From Lacinutrix sp. C3R15 (lineage in GTDB: Bacteria; Bacteroidota; Bacteroidia; Flavobacteriales; Flavobacteriaceae): 64,000 bases of DNA. A program made the position numbers and the translations under genes. The stretch is taken from contig NZ_JAHKPZ010000004.1 of assembly GCF_018860825.1 (NCBI RefSeq), positions 248,001-312,000 on the forward strand. Reading direction: 5' to 3'. Positions 9,985 through 18,884 of the stretch are shown one piece after another (positions within the stretch are counted from its first letter, which is position 1; each line of letters begins with the position of its first letter). Below the pieces are notes generated by a model. That model saw nothing but the letters and a program-made list of their open reading frames with translations. It was not told the DNA's origin and did not search any database.

Positions 9985-10974
9985 TTAGTGGAGTAGCTTC
10001 ACAACATCTTTTGCAAAATAACTAGCAATGATGTCTGCTCCAGCACGTTTAATAGCTGTAATTTGTTCTAGCATCACAGCATCATGGTCTAACCATCCTT
10101 TTTCTGCAGCTGCTTTAAGCATTGCATATTCACCAGAAACTTGATATACTGCAACAGGAACATCTACTTCGTTTTTAATTTCGCGTACAATATCTAAATA
10201 ACATAAACCAGGTTTTACCATTACAATATCTGCGCCTTCATCAATATCCATTTCGGTTTCACGTATGGCTTCAAAACGATTTGCATAATCCATTTGATAC
10301 GTTTTTTTGTCTTTAGGAATGTCTTGAGAGTCTACAGGAGCAGAGTCTAAAGCATCACGAAAAGGACCATAAAAAGCAGAGGCATATTTAGCAGAATAAC
10401 TCATAATTCCTGCATCTGTATAGCCTTCGTCTTCAAAAGCTTCGCGTATAGATAAAATACGACCATCCATCATATCACTGGGTGCAACAAAATCTGCTCC
10501 AGCTTCTATATGAGAAACACTCATTTCTGTTAAAACATCTACACTATCATCATTAACTACTTTTCCATTTTCAATAATACCATCATGCCCATAAATAGAA
10601 TATGGATCTAATGCTACATCTGTCATTACCAGCATCTCCGGACAAGCATTTTTAACGGCTTTTATAGCACGTTGCATTAATCCGTTTGGGTTTATTGCTT
10701 CGGTTCCTTTATTGTCTTTTAAATGGTCTGGAACTTTTACAAAAAGTAATACCGATTTTAAGCCTAGTTTCCAAAGTTCTTTAACTTCGGTTTGTAATAA
10801 ATCTAAACTGTAACGGTAGTAATTTGGCATAGAAGCTATTTCTTCTTTAACACCTTTTCCTTCCACTACAAATAATGGTACTAAGAAGTCGTTTGGTGAA
10901 ATAATAGTTTCTCTAACTAAGCTTCTAATAGCTTGGTTTGTTCTTAATCTTCTATTTCTTTTAATAGGATACAT
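9985..10974 (-). CDS. hemB: Delta-aminolevulinic acid dehydratase (porphobilinogen synthase)
   Basis: 329 residues, full length for HemB. The enzyme condenses two 5-aminolevulinate molecules to porphobilinogen in the cytoplasm. The Schiff-base lysines are visible as K196 (SYSAKYASAFYG) and K254 (VMVKPG). The cysteine trio that binds catalytic zinc in many HemB proteins is replaced by A121, D123 and D131 (DVALDPYSIYGHDG), the pattern of the zinc-independent, magnesium- or potassium-dependent class. It lies 6 bases after the YchJ gene, with hemF upstream, in a minus-strand operon. Confidence 0.97.
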   Translation of the reverse strand: MYPIKRNRRLRTNQAIRSLVRETIISPNDFLVPLFVVEGKGVKEEIASMPNYYRYSLDLLQTEVKELWKLGLKSVLLFVKVPDHLKDNKGTEAINPNGLMQRAIKAVKNACPEMLVMTDVALDPYSIYGHDGIIENGKVVNDDSVDVLTEMSVSHIEAGADFVAPSDMMDGRILSIREAFEDEGYTDAGIMSYSAKYASAFYGPFRDALDSAPVDSQDIPKDKKTYQMDYANRFEAIRETEMDIDEGADIVMVKPGLCYLDIVREIKNEVDVPVAVYQVSGEYAMLKAAAEKGWLDHDAVMLEQITAIKRAGADIIASYFAKDVVKLLH

Positions 10975-10980
10975 AATATA

Positions 10981-11370
10981 TTAATTTTTGGCATAACCTA
11001 AGTAATACCATTTGTTGTTTTGTTTGATAAAAGCAGATTTTTCATGAATGACATCTACCTTTCCGTTTTCATAAAAATAGGCGCTAAAGGTAACTGTGCC
11101 TTCTTTGTCATTATCTAAGCCTTTAGTGGTTTCTTGCACTTCTAGTTTAATCCACTCTACAGATTTTGCCCATTTTACAATTTCTTTTTTTTCAGATAAG
11201 GGTCTTGTAGAGGCGTGATGCGTTGCCATTAAATAGTCGCCATTTGCTAAAACAAAAGCACTATATCTAGAGCGCATTAATTGTTCTGCTGTTTTTGTTT
11301 TTCCATTATTTAAATGGTAGACTTCACAGCATGTTTTGTAACTCTTATTATTTCCACAGTAACAATTCAT
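10981..11370 (-). CDS. YchJ family protein with N-terminal SEC-C zinc motif
   Basis: 129 residues. Cysteines C3, C5, C14 and C15 form the SEC-C type metal-binding knuckle (CYCGNNKSYKTCC), followed by the YchJ/UPF0225 core (AEQLMRSRYSAFVLANGDYL). The family is widespread with no established biochemical function. It sits between hemF and hemB with gaps of one and six bases, so it is cotranscribed with haem genes. That context is suggestive but proves no haem role. Confidence 0.85.
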   Translation of the reverse strand: MNCYCGNNKSYKTCCEVYHLNNGKTKTAEQLMRSRYSAFVLANGDYLMATHHASTRPLSEKKEIVKWAKSVEWIKLEVQETTKGLDNDKEGTVTFSAYFYENGKVDVIHEKSAFIKQNNKWYYLGYAKN

Positions 11371-11371
11371 A

Positions 11372-12274
11372 TTACACCCAGTCTTTAGGATTTTGTAATA
11401 CGTTAATTAATCGTTCTTCTTCACTTCCTGCTTCTGGATGATGATTGTAAACCCATTGTACATGTGGCGGAAGACTCATTAAAATACTTTCAATTCTTCC
11501 GTTTGTTTTTAGACCAAAAAGAGTTCCTTTATCGTGTACTAAATTAAATTCTACATAACGACCACGGCGTATTTCTTGCCAATCGCGTTGCTCTTTGGTG
11601 TATTTTAAATCTTTTCTTTTTTCTACAATAGGAACATAAGCTTCTAAGAAACTATCGCCAACTTGAGTAACAAAATTGTACCATTTTTGCATGCTCATTT
11701 CTTCGGAAGCTTTGCAATAATCGAAGAATAAACCACCAATACCACGACCTTCATTTCTGTGTGTATTGTAAAAATATTCGTCGCAACGCGCTTTGTATTT
11801 TGGGTAAAATTCAGGGTTGTGTTTGTCGCAAGCTGTTTTACAGGTAGTATGAAAGTGTTTGGCATCTTCATCAAACAAATAATAAGGTGTAAGGTCTTGA
11901 CCACCACCAAACCATTGGTCTACAATATTTCCTTCTTTATCATACATTTCAAAATAACGCCAATTGGCATGTACTGTGGGTACCATTGGGTTTTTAGGGT
12001 GTAGTACTAAACTTAAACCACAAGCAAAAAAATCGGCATCTTCTACACCAAAATATTTTTGCATAGAGTCTGGTAATTTTCCGTGCACACCAGAAATATT
12101 AACGCCTCCTTTTTCAAAAACATTTCCGTTTTCAATGACACGTGTTCTTCCGCCACCACCTTCAGGGCGTTTCCAAATGTCTTCTTGAAATATTGCTTTG
12201 CCATCTATTGCTTCTAATCCTGAAGTAATACTGTTTTGTAAATCTTGTATGTATTGGTAGAATTTATTTTTCAT
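11372..12274 (-). CDS. hemF: Oxygen-dependent coproporphyrinogen III oxidase
   Basis: 300 residues, typical HemF length. It oxidatively decarboxylates two propionates of coproporphyrinogen III to give protoporphyrinogen IX, using O2. Family sequence is clear throughout: an early GGGGRTRVIENG stretch, FFACGLSLVLHPKNPMVPT, GGGQDLTPYYLF, and RRGRYVEFNLVHDKGT near the C-terminus. Its first codons overlap the end of the upstream GNAT gene by 11 bases. Only this aerobic enzyme, not HemN, is encoded in the window. Confidence 0.97.
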   Translation of the reverse strand: MKNKFYQYIQDLQNSITSGLEAIDGKAIFQEDIWKRPEGGGGRTRVIENGNVFEKGGVNISGVHGKLPDSMQKYFGVEDADFFACGLSLVLHPKNPMVPTVHANWRYFEMYDKEGNIVDQWFGGGQDLTPYYLFDEDAKHFHTTCKTACDKHNPEFYPKYKARCDEYFYNTHRNEGRGIGGLFFDYCKASEEMSMQKWYNFVTQVGDSFLEAYVPIVEKRKDLKYTKEQRDWQEIRRGRYVEFNLVHDKGTLFGLKTNGRIESILMSLPPHVQWVYNHHPEAGSEEERLINVLQNPKDWV

Positions 12275-12803
12275 TATATAATTCGTATAGCTCCATATCT
12301 AAAGGGTTTTCGCCTACTGGAGTAAATTCGTTTTTCAAGGTTTTTATCCATTTAAAACTATTGTTTTCTGCTACTTTTACACTAGGAATATTGTTTTTAT
12401 GTACAATAATTTGAAGTGTTTTTAAATTTAAAGTCTCAAAAGCATATATGGATAAGTACTTGACTGCTTTTGAGGTTAAGCCTTTGCCTTCAAAATTGTA
12501 ATCCATACAGTAGGCAAATTCCCCTTGTTGTTTTTTGTAATCTATTTCTTTAATATAAATTATTCCTGCCAATACTCTGGTTTTGGTTTGTTTTAATGTG
12601 AACAGGAATTCTTCTTTATTTTCAAACTGTTTTACTTTTTTATCGACAAACAATTGCGATAAAGTTGGTGTAAGGTTTTGTTTTAATGTTTTGGGAAAAT
12701 AGCGTTGTAAACGGTCTTGATTTGCAACTATAAAATCACAGATTTTCCATGCATCTCCATTAAGGATTGGGTTAATTTCAAAATCATCAAACTGCATTTT
12801 CAT
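12264..12803 (-). CDS. GNAT family N-acetyltransferase (RimJ/RimL-like)
   Basis: 179 residues with the acetyl-CoA binding GNAT layout: a beta strand region VLAGIIYIKEIDY, then EFAYCMDYNFEGKGLTSKAV (motif A, with GKG in place of the usual Q/RGxGxG/A), then an IIVHKNNIPSVKVAENNSFKW motif resembling ribosomal-protein acetyltransferases; only parts of each are quoted. The substrate cannot be deduced. It overlaps hemF by 11 bases and the EI24 gene by one base, so translation is probably coupled. Confidence 0.85.
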   Translation of the reverse strand: MKMQFDDFEINPILNGDAWKICDFIVANQDRLQRYFPKTLKQNLTPTLSQLFVDKKVKQFENKEEFLFTLKQTKTRVLAGIIYIKEIDYKKQQGEFAYCMDYNFEGKGLTSKAVKYLSIYAFETLNLKTLQIIVHKNNIPSVKVAENNSFKWIKTLKNEFTPVGENPLDMELYELYNEK

Positions 12804-13561
12804 TAGATTGCATTTTTGCTTACAGATTCTTCTTTTAATAGGTTTACTGTGCTTATGGAAGCTGCAGTAACACTAAGTGGTAAAACTAAAATTACACCTA
12901 ATACAGGAATTAATAAAAAGAGTATAAAAACAATACCATTACCAATGGCAACACCTCTGTTTTTTTTAATAAACTGTATGCTTTCTCTATATTTAAAGTG
13001 TCGTTCTAAGGTATAATCCATATTACCAAAACCAGCATAATAAGCTTGTAATAAGAATAATAAAACGGTAGAAAATATATTAACAATGGGAATAAATTTA
13101 AGTACTAATAAAGGGATGGTAAATAAAAGTTCTTTTCCTAAATTTCTAATGTTTATACGTATTCCGCGCCATAATTGTTCTTGAAAGGAAGTATCTCTGT
13201 GCGAATGGCTTTCTATTCCTGTGAGATGTGCTTCAATTTTTTCGGAAACAGGGCTCATAAATGGCGCAGAAAGTGCCATGATAATGTGTTTGTATAGTAT
13301 TAAACCAATTGCTAAAACTGCAATTGCGCCAATAACTGTTGAAATGGTGGAGAAGGTTTCTTTTCCCCATTCCCAAAACCATATTTTTGCTATAAACGCA
13401 CCAATATTATCAGAAAAACCATAGGCGGTAACACCAATAATTATAGCTGTTATTACACTTATGATGATTGGTATAAAAAAGAATTTCCAGAGTTTTAATT
13501 GGGAAATTAATGCGAAACTATTTGCGTATGCTTTTAAGCCTTTTAGTATGTTTTTAACCAT
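12803..13561 (-). CDS. EI24/CysZ-like multi-pass membrane protein
   Basis: 252 residues with several strongly hydrophobic segments (about residues 28-50, 70-95, 150-175 and 210-235). It resembles the EI24 domain family that includes the sulfate transporter CysZ (FFIPIIISVITAI; APFMSPVSEKIE; YAGFGNMDYTLERH). Sulfate uptake is established only for CysZ; in Bacteroidetes these proteins are uncharacterised. It is the first gene of the run ending at hemB, with its start just after an intergenic repeat element. Confidence 0.75.
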   Translation of the reverse strand: MVKNILKGLKAYANSFALISQLKLWKFFFIPIIISVITAIIIGVTAYGFSDNIGAFIAKIWFWEWGKETFSTISTVIGAIAVLAIGLILYKHIIMALSAPFMSPVSEKIEAHLTGIESHSHRDTSFQEQLWRGIRINIRNLGKELLFTIPLLVLKFIPIVNIFSTVLLFLLQAYYAGFGNMDYTLERHFKYRESIQFIKKNRGVAIGNGIVFILFLLIPVLGVILVLPLSVTAASISTVNLLKEESVSKNAI

Positions 13562-13586
13562 AGTCTTTGTTTTAAAACCAAGCCTT

Positions 13587-13711
13587 GCGTTAGCGATTGA
13601 GCTATTTGTTTGAGCTCCTCGCAGAGAGCGAGTAGTGAAAGCGCGACCTATTTTTTATACTTATTTGTTGCAATTTATAAGAAATTGTTACTTCAAAAAA
13701 ATAGGTAACGC
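13587..13711 (-). repeat. REP-like intergenic element with GCGTTA/TAACGC ends, copy 1
   Basis: Read on the minus strand this 125-bp element begins GCGTTACC and ends CTAACGC, so its ends are inverted repeats. Inside it has the sequence CACTACTCGCT and a GAGCTCAAAC stretch that are also found, in the same order, in the element at 29141-29245. It fills most of the gap between the EI24 gene and hemE. Similar short palindromic elements are common between genes in Flavobacteriaceae; some families are mobilised by RAYT transposases, but none is seen here. Confidence 0.65.
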
Positions 13712-13799
13712 CCAAATTTTTATCTCTATTCCGTTGTAACGGAAAGCAAATTCACATGTTTAATTCTTTTGCCGAAGCAGTATCTTTCTTTTGGAAAGA

Positions 13800-14831
13800 T
13801 TAAGAAGGGCTTTTGTACTCTTTTACCGCATCTATAAATGCCTTAGCGTTTTCTAACGGAATGTTAGGTAAAATACCATGACCAAGATTTACAATGTATT
13901 TGTCTTTACCAAAATCGTTAATCATTTGGGTAACCATTTTTTTAATTTCTGCAGGAGGTGAAAATAATCGTGTAGGATCAAAATTACCTTGCAACGTAAT
14001 GTTTCCACCAGTTAAATAACGTGCGTTTTTAGCAGAGCAAGTCCAGTCTACACCTAAAGCTGCAGCGCCAGATTTTGCCATAGTGTCTAAGGCAAACCAG
14101 CAACCTTTACCAAAAGCAATTACAGGAGCGTCTTCTTTTAAAGCATCGATTATTTGTTGTATATATTGCCAAGAAAATTCTTGATAATCAGTAGGAGAAA
14201 GCATGCCTCCCCAAGAATCGAATACCTGAACAGCATTACAACCTGCTTTTACTTTTTGTTTTAAGTAAGCAATGGTGGTATCTGTAATTTTTTGCAATAA
14301 ACCATGTGCAGCAACTGGGTTTGTAAAACAAAACTCTTTGGCTTTATCAAAGTTTTTGGAGCCTTGACCTTGTACGCAATAGCAAAGTATGGTCCATGGA
14401 GAACCTGCAAAACCAATTAACGGAATTTCGTCATTTAGTTTTTCTTTGGTTGCTTTTATGGCTTGGTACACATAATCTAAAGCTTCTGTTACATCTGGTA
14501 CAATAACATTGTCTACGTCTTTTTGAGAGCGAATAGGATTTGGTAAATATGGACCAAAATTAGGTTTCATTTGTACCTCAATATTCATTGCTTGCGGAAT
14601 GACTAAGATGTCTGAAAACAGAATAGCTGCATCCATTCCGAAACGACGAATAGGTTGTACTGTAATTTCACTTGCTAATTCTGGTGTTTGGCAACGTGTA
14701 AAGAAATCGTATTTTGCTTTTATCTCCATAAATTCTGGAAGATAGCGTCCTGCTTGACGCATCATCCAAACTGGTGGACGTTCTACGGTTTCTCCTTTTA
14801 ATGCTCTTAAAAATAAATCGTTTTTAATCAT
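13800..14831 (-). CDS. hemE: Uroporphyrinogen decarboxylase
   Basis: 343 residues, full length. It removes the four acetate carboxyls of uroporphyrinogen III to give coproporphyrinogen III. The two family signatures are present: [15 protein letters not shown] near residue 20, with the substrate-binding arginines, and [20 protein letters not shown] near residue 140. It is the last gene of a minus-strand run hemA, hemCD, hemE, separated from hemCD by 91 bases that carry two small hairpins. Confidence 0.97.
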   Translation of the reverse strand: MIKNDLFLRALKGETVERPPVWMMRQAGRYLPEFMEIKAKYDFFTRCQTPELASEITVQPIRRFGMDAAILFSDILVIPQAMNIEVQMKPNFGPYLPNPIRSQKDVDNVIVPDVTEALDYVYQAIKATKEKLNDEIPLIGFAGSPWTILCYCVQGQGSKNFDKAKEFCFTNPVAAHGLLQKITDTTIAYLKQKVKAGCNAVQVFDSWGGMLSPTDYQEFSWQYIQQIIDALKEDAPVIAFGKGCWFALDTMAKSGAAALGVDWTCSAKNARYLTGGNITLQGNFDPTRLFSPPAEIKKMVTQMINDFGKDKYIVNLGHGILPNIPLENAKAFIDAVKEYKSPS

Positions 14832-14833
14832 AT

Positions 14834-14916
14834 TTTTGTCATTCCTACTAAGGCTGGAATTTTTTTATTGAAACTTTATTTTATTAATACAGATTCCTGT
14901 CTACGCAGGAATAACA
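14834..14916. repeat. Pair of REP-like hairpins between hemE and hemCD
   Basis: Two related hairpins lie in this gap: ATTCC-TACTAAGGCT-GGAAT near 14837 and ATTCCTG-TCTACG-CAGGAAT near 14890, both flanked by GTCATT or AATAAC. They resemble the GCGAAGGCAGGAATCT sequence at about 32643. Such TTCCTGC...GCAGGAA elements recur in flavobacterial intergenic DNA. Confidence 0.5.
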
Positions 14917-14922
14917 AGTATA

Positions 14923-16506
14923 TTAAACATAATGCTCATTGACCAATTGTATCACACTTTCTACGGTTGGTACTTTGGCGATACGTATGTCTTTAAAGTG
15001 TTTTTTTGCTTCTTGAGCAGTGGTTTCCCCAATGCAAAAAGCAATCATATTATCTTTTGCTGTATTCTCTTGTTTAAAACTTTGTACTGTAGACGGACTG
15101 TAAAATAAAACAGCTTCAACAGTATCTTTAATTTTTACTGCGTCATATTTTGTTTGGTAGGCTTCAACCTCATGAACAGTAATATTGTTTTCTGTTAGTA
15201 TTGTTGGTAAAGCATCTAGTCTTAAATCGCTACAAAAATAAGTAACTTCTGTACCTTCAATATAATCTACTAGGTAGTCAGCAAGTTTTTTAGCGTTAGG
15301 CTCTACGTGTTTTACTTTACCAATACGTTTTTCTACCAAACGTTTTGTTCTACGACCTACGCAGTATATGTTTTGAAATTGTAATTCTACAGCAGAAAAA
15401 TTTTGAAGTAATGCTTCTACTGCATTTTTACTGGTAATTATTACATTTTGTATAGGGTTTCTAACCAATTGTGGTTTTAACCTGTTGGTGCTTATTTTTA
15501 TAAAGTCTGAGCTTTCTACACCTAAGTTTTCATTTACTAATAAACGTTGGTCTTCGGTAAGTGATTTTGTAGAGTATACTTTTGTTGGCTTGCTAACTTC
15601 ATTAAGAGCATCCATTAATCTTTTACCACCTTTTTCTATTACGTAATTGGCACACCATTCTGCTAAATCATGATGTTCACCTAATTTTTTGCTACGTTGT
15701 ACGGTTATTTTTTTGCTTCCGTTAGGACTTAATAAAACGCCATCAAAATGTATTTCTTCGTCTTTTATATAGCATAAAGCGCCAATAGGAGCCGTGCAGC
15801 CACCTTCTAAACGATTTAAAAACTCACGTTCAATTTGTGTACAGGTTTGTGTTTCTTCGTCGTTAATTTCGGTTAAAATAGCTCTTGTTTCTTCGTCTTC
15901 TTCTAGTGCAACAGCTACTATAGCACCTTGTGCTGCAGCAGGAATCATCCAATCTAAATTTAAAGCAGTTTCAGGACGTAAACCTAAGCGTCCAATTCCT
16001 GCTGCTGCAAAAATAGCAGCATCAAAATGTTCTGTTTCTTTTAGCTTTTGTAAACGCGTGTTTACGTTACCACGTATATCTTCTACAGTATGTGTTGGGT
16101 AACGGTTTAGCCATTGCGCTTTTCTGCGTAAGCTACTAGTAGCAATTACGGCATTTTTTGCGCCTAAAAATTCTTCGGTAGTTTTAAATACTAAAGTATC
16201 ACGTACGTTACCACGTTTTAATACTGCTGCTTGTACAATACCTTTAGGTAAAACGGTTGGTACATCTTTTAAAGAATGTACAGCAATATCTATATCACCA
16301 TTTAACATGGCAATGTCTAACGTTTTAGTAAAAATACCAGTTATTCCTAGCTCGTATAATGGTTTGTTTAGTTGTAAATCTCCAGTAGATTTTACAGGAA
16401 CTAATTGTACGTTATGGCCAAGATGTTCTAATTGACTTTTTACTATGTTGGCTTGGTATAAGGCAAGTTCGCTATCGCGAGTACCAATTCTTATTGTTTT
16501 AGGCAT
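14923..16506 (-). CDS. hemC: Fused hydroxymethylbilane synthase / uroporphyrinogen-III synthase
   Basis: 527 residues, about 200 longer than HemC alone. Residues 1 to about 305 are porphobilinogen deaminase, which links four porphobilinogens; the dipyrromethane cofactor cysteine is C237 in LEGGCTAPIG, and GTRDSELALYQA opens the protein. Residues from about 305 to 527 fit the weakly conserved HemD fold that closes the ring (NVIITSKNAVEAL, VLFYSPSTVQSF). The fusion would keep the unstable linear tetrapyrrole close to the cyclising enzyme. It overlaps hemA by 8 bases. Separate hemD is not seen in the window, supporting the fusion reading. Confidence 0.92.
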   Translation of the reverse strand: MPKTIRIGTRDSELALYQANIVKSQLEHLGHNVQLVPVKSTGDLQLNKPLYELGITGIFTKTLDIAMLNGDIDIAVHSLKDVPTVLPKGIVQAAVLKRGNVRDTLVFKTTEEFLGAKNAVIATSSLRRKAQWLNRYPTHTVEDIRGNVNTRLQKLKETEHFDAAIFAAAGIGRLGLRPETALNLDWMIPAAAQGAIVAVALEEDEETRAILTEINDEETQTCTQIEREFLNRLEGGCTAPIGALCYIKDEEIHFDGVLLSPNGSKKITVQRSKKLGEHHDLAEWCANYVIEKGGKRLMDALNEVSKPTKVYSTKSLTEDQRLLVNENLGVESSDFIKISTNRLKPQLVRNPIQNVIITSKNAVEALLQNFSAVELQFQNIYCVGRRTKRLVEKRIGKVKHVEPNAKKLADYLVDYIEGTEVTYFCSDLRLDALPTILTENNITVHEVEAYQTKYDAVKIKDTVEAVLFYSPSTVQSFKQENTAKDNMIAFCIGETTAQEAKKHFKDIRIAKVPTVESVIQLVNEHYV

Positions 16507-17761
16507 TTTTTGTCGCTGTTTCTAGTTGAAACACTTTTTTTATAAGTTCTAGACTTTCGTCTGTAGAGATAGCATCATCTTTTAAGTGATGTGCAAAATG
16601 GTTTGTTATTTTTTGAATAATTTTATTACCAATAATTTCGGCTTGTTCTTCATTAAAGTTAGCCATTTTTTTACGTTGCGTATCTAATTCGGCATTTTTA
16701 AAGTCTTGTAATTTATGCTTTAACGCTTTAATTGTTGGTGCAAACTTTCTGGTTTCTAGCCAAGCGTTAAACTCGGTTTTTACCTCTTCAATTATTGTTT
16801 CGGCAAGCGGAATGTGCTCTTTGCGTTTCTCTAAAGTATTGTCTGTTATTTTAGATAAATGATCTAAATGTACTAAGGTTACATTTTCTAATTCAGCTAC
16901 GTTATCATTTACGTTTTTAGGTATAGATAAATCTAAAATTAAAAGCGGTTTGTTGTTTTGAATTATGTGTTTGTCAACTGTTGGCATTTGTGCTCCTGTT
17001 GCCACAATTAATATGTCTGAAGTATGAATTTCTTCTTGTAAGTTACTGTAATCTTTAACTACTAGATTAAACTTTCCAGCAATAGCTTCGGCTTTATCTT
17101 TGGTTCTGTTAATTAAAGTTATTTGCTTGTTTTGAGAGTGTTTTACTAGGTTTTCGCAGGTGTTTCTTCCTATTTTTCCTGTTCCAAAAAGCAAAATATT
17201 TTTTTCAGAAACGTTTTCTACTTCATTTAAAATATACTGTACAGAGGCAAAAGATACAGATGTAGCTCCTGTAGAGATCTCTGTTTCTGTTTTAATGCGT
17301 TTGCTGGCTTGTATTACAGCATTAACTAAGCGTTCTAAAAAATGATTTAATAAACCTTCTTTTTTAGATTGTGAGGCTGCGTGTTTTAACTGTCCGATAA
17401 TTTCAAAATCGCCTAAAATTTGGCTATCTAAACCAGAGCCAACTCTAAACATGTGTGAAATAGCATCTTTGTTTTTAAAAACAAAGGCAACTTTTTGAAA
17501 CTCTTCAACTGTGCCAACAGTATTGTCACAAAGTAATTTTATAAGTTGAAAAGGGTGTTGTGCAAAACCGTAAATTTCGGTTCTGTTACATGTAGAAGTA
17601 ACAACAAGGCTTTCTATGCCTTCTTGCTTAGCTTGTTCTAGTAAGTTTATTTTAGAATCGGTGTCTAAACTAAAGTGCCCACGAATTTTGGCATCTGCTT
17701 TTTTATAGCTTAAACCTATTGCGTAAAATGAATTGCCTTTAGAAATATTGTATTGCTCCAT
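16499..17761 (-). CDS. hemA: Glutamyl-tRNA reductase
   Basis: 420 residues. It reduces glutamyl-tRNA to glutamate-1-semialdehyde with NADPH, the committed step of C5 haem synthesis. The catalytic cysteine is C58 (VVTSTCNRTEIYG); the substrate-site signature GLDSQILGDFEIIGQLK and the Rossmann motif FGTGKIGRN are present. It heads the minus-strand run hemA-hemCD-hemE, divergent from an AraC-family gene, with a -7 box at 17785-17792. Residue quality is intact throughout. Confidence 0.97.
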   Translation of the reverse strand: MEQYNISKGNSFYAIGLSYKKADAKIRGHFSLDTDSKINLLEQAKQEGIESLVVTSTCNRTEIYGFAQHPFQLIKLLCDNTVGTVEEFQKVAFVFKNKDAISHMFRVGSGLDSQILGDFEIIGQLKHAASQSKKEGLLNHFLERLVNAVIQASKRIKTETEISTGATSVSFASVQYILNEVENVSEKNILLFGTGKIGRNTCENLVKHSQNKQITLINRTKDKAEAIAGKFNLVVKDYSNLQEEIHTSDILIVATGAQMPTVDKHIIQNNKPLLILDLSIPKNVNDNVAELENVTLVHLDHLSKITDNTLEKRKEHIPLAETIIEEVKTEFNAWLETRKFAPTIKALKHKLQDFKNAELDTQRKKMANFNEEQAEIIGNKIIQKITNHFAHHLKDDAISTDESLELIKKVFQLETATKNA

Positions 17762-17784
17762 TACCTGATTTGGATATTACCAGA

Positions 17785-17792
17785 CAAAAGTA
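17785..17792 (-). promoter_or_regulatory. -7 box for hemA
   Basis: On the minus strand this reads TACTTTTG, a match to the Bacteroidetes TAnnTTTG -7 element, about 24 bases before the hemA ATG. No clear TTTG -33 element is seen. Confidence 0.55.
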
Positions 17793-17813
17793 AAGCGCTT
17801 ATATCTATAAAAG

Positions 17814-17859
17814 TAACGCTAAAAGAACTTTTAGTGTCGTTTGTGGTTTTTTAGCGTTA
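17814..17859. promoter_or_regulatory. Candidate operator: 11-bp inverted repeat between hemA and the AraC gene
   Basis: TAACGCTAAAA at 17814-17824 is the perfect reverse complement of TTTTAGCGTTA at 17849-17859. A second palindrome, CTAAAAG-AA-CTTTTAG (17819-17834), overlaps its left arm. The site lies between the divergent -7 boxes of hemA and the AraC-family gene, where a shared regulator would act. Confidence 0.5.
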
Positions 17860-17886
17860 TTTTTTAATATTATATGAAAAATGTCA

Positions 17887-17894
17887 TACTTTTG
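17887..17894 (+). promoter_or_regulatory. -7 box for the AraC-family regulator
   Basis: TACTTTTG matches TAnnTTTG. Transcription from here would leave a leader of about 54 bases before the ATG at 17955. Confidence 0.5.
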
Positions 17895-17954
17895 TAGGGA
17901 TAACAACGTATTTTCGTGTTGCTGTTTAGAACTATTCTAAATAATATTTTAAAA

Positions 17955-18851
17955 ATGAAAGAGATTACTACTTTAAAAAATGTCGCTAGAGGTACTTTTA
18001 CAGAAACGCAAGTTGATGATGGTTTTTTTGTGTTAACCTATCAAAATGAAAACCAGTTAGTTGAAACCTTAGAGCGTGAAATTGATAGTAGTTTTATTCA
18101 GTTTCATTTTTGTATTAAAGGGTCTGCAGCTTTTTTATTTAATAAAGGAAGTTATACTTTAAATATTCAAGATGAAACTTCTTTACTGTTGTATAATCCG
18201 CAACGTGATTTGCCAATTCACTTACAAGTAGAAGCCAAGACTTGGTTGGTTTCTGTTTTAATTTCTATTAAAAAATTTCATGGTTTGTTTAGTCAAGAAG
18301 CAGATTATATTACATTTTTAAGTAGTGATAATAAAGACAAGAAGTATTATAAAGACGGAAAAATTTCTCCTTCAATGTCTATTGTTTTAAACCAATTAAT
18401 ACATTATAATTTAAATCAATCTATTAAAAATCTTTATTTTAAAGGGAAGGCGTATGAGCTTTTAAGCTTGTATTTTAATAGAAATGAAGATGCAGATGTA
18501 GAGCAATGTCCTTTTTTGGTAGACGAAACTAATGTTATTAAAATAAGAAAAGCGAAAGATATTATAATATCTAGAATGGCAGAGCCACCAAGTCTGCAAG
18601 AATTAGCAGATGAAATTGGTTTAAGCTTAAAGAAACTTAAAGAAGGGTTTAAGCAAATTTATGGCGATTCTGTATTTAGTTTTTTGTTAGATTATAAAAT
18701 GGAAGTAGCCAGAAAGTTATTAGAATCTGGAGACCATAATGTAAATGAAGTAGGGCTAAAAGTTGGTTATAGTACCTCCAGTCATTTTATTGCTGCTTTT
18801 AAAAAGAAGTATGGTACCACTCCTAAAAAATATATACAATCTATAAATTAA
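17955..18851 (+). CDS. AraC family transcriptional regulator, divergent from hemA
   Basis: 298 residues from ATG 17955 (MKEITTLKNV); an upstream in-frame ATG at 17916 would add 13 residues without family character. The N-terminal half is a PchR-like sensory domain (HFCIKGSAAFLFNKGSY); the C-terminal 100 residues are a double helix-turn-helix (LQELADEIGLSLKKLKEGF and VNEVGLKVGYSTSSHFIAAF). Position between hemA and hemH, with an inverted repeat in the hemA side, suggests that it controls haem synthesis; that is inference. PchR-like regulators typically respond to iron chelates. Confidence 0.88.
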   Translation: MKEITTLKNVARGTFTETQVDDGFFVLTYQNENQLVETLEREIDSSFIQFHFCIKGSAAFLFNKGSYTLNIQDETSLLLYNPQRDLPIHLQVEAKTWLVSVLISIKKFHGLFSQEADYITFLSSDNKDKKYYKDGKISPSMSIVLNQLIHYNLNQSIKNLYFKGKAYELLSLYFNRNEDADVEQCPFLVDETNVIKIRKAKDIIISRMAEPPSLQELADEIGLSLKKLKEGFKQIYGDSVFSFLLDYKMEVARKLLESGDHNVNEVGLKVGYSTSSHFIAAFKKKYGTTPKKYIQSIN

Positions 18852-18884
18852 AATGTTTCCACTTTTGTGGTACGTAATAAGCAT

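Noticed and set aside
11695-12188. Alternative frames on both strands within hemF
   Set aside because: They are shadows of the well-conserved hemF coding sequence.
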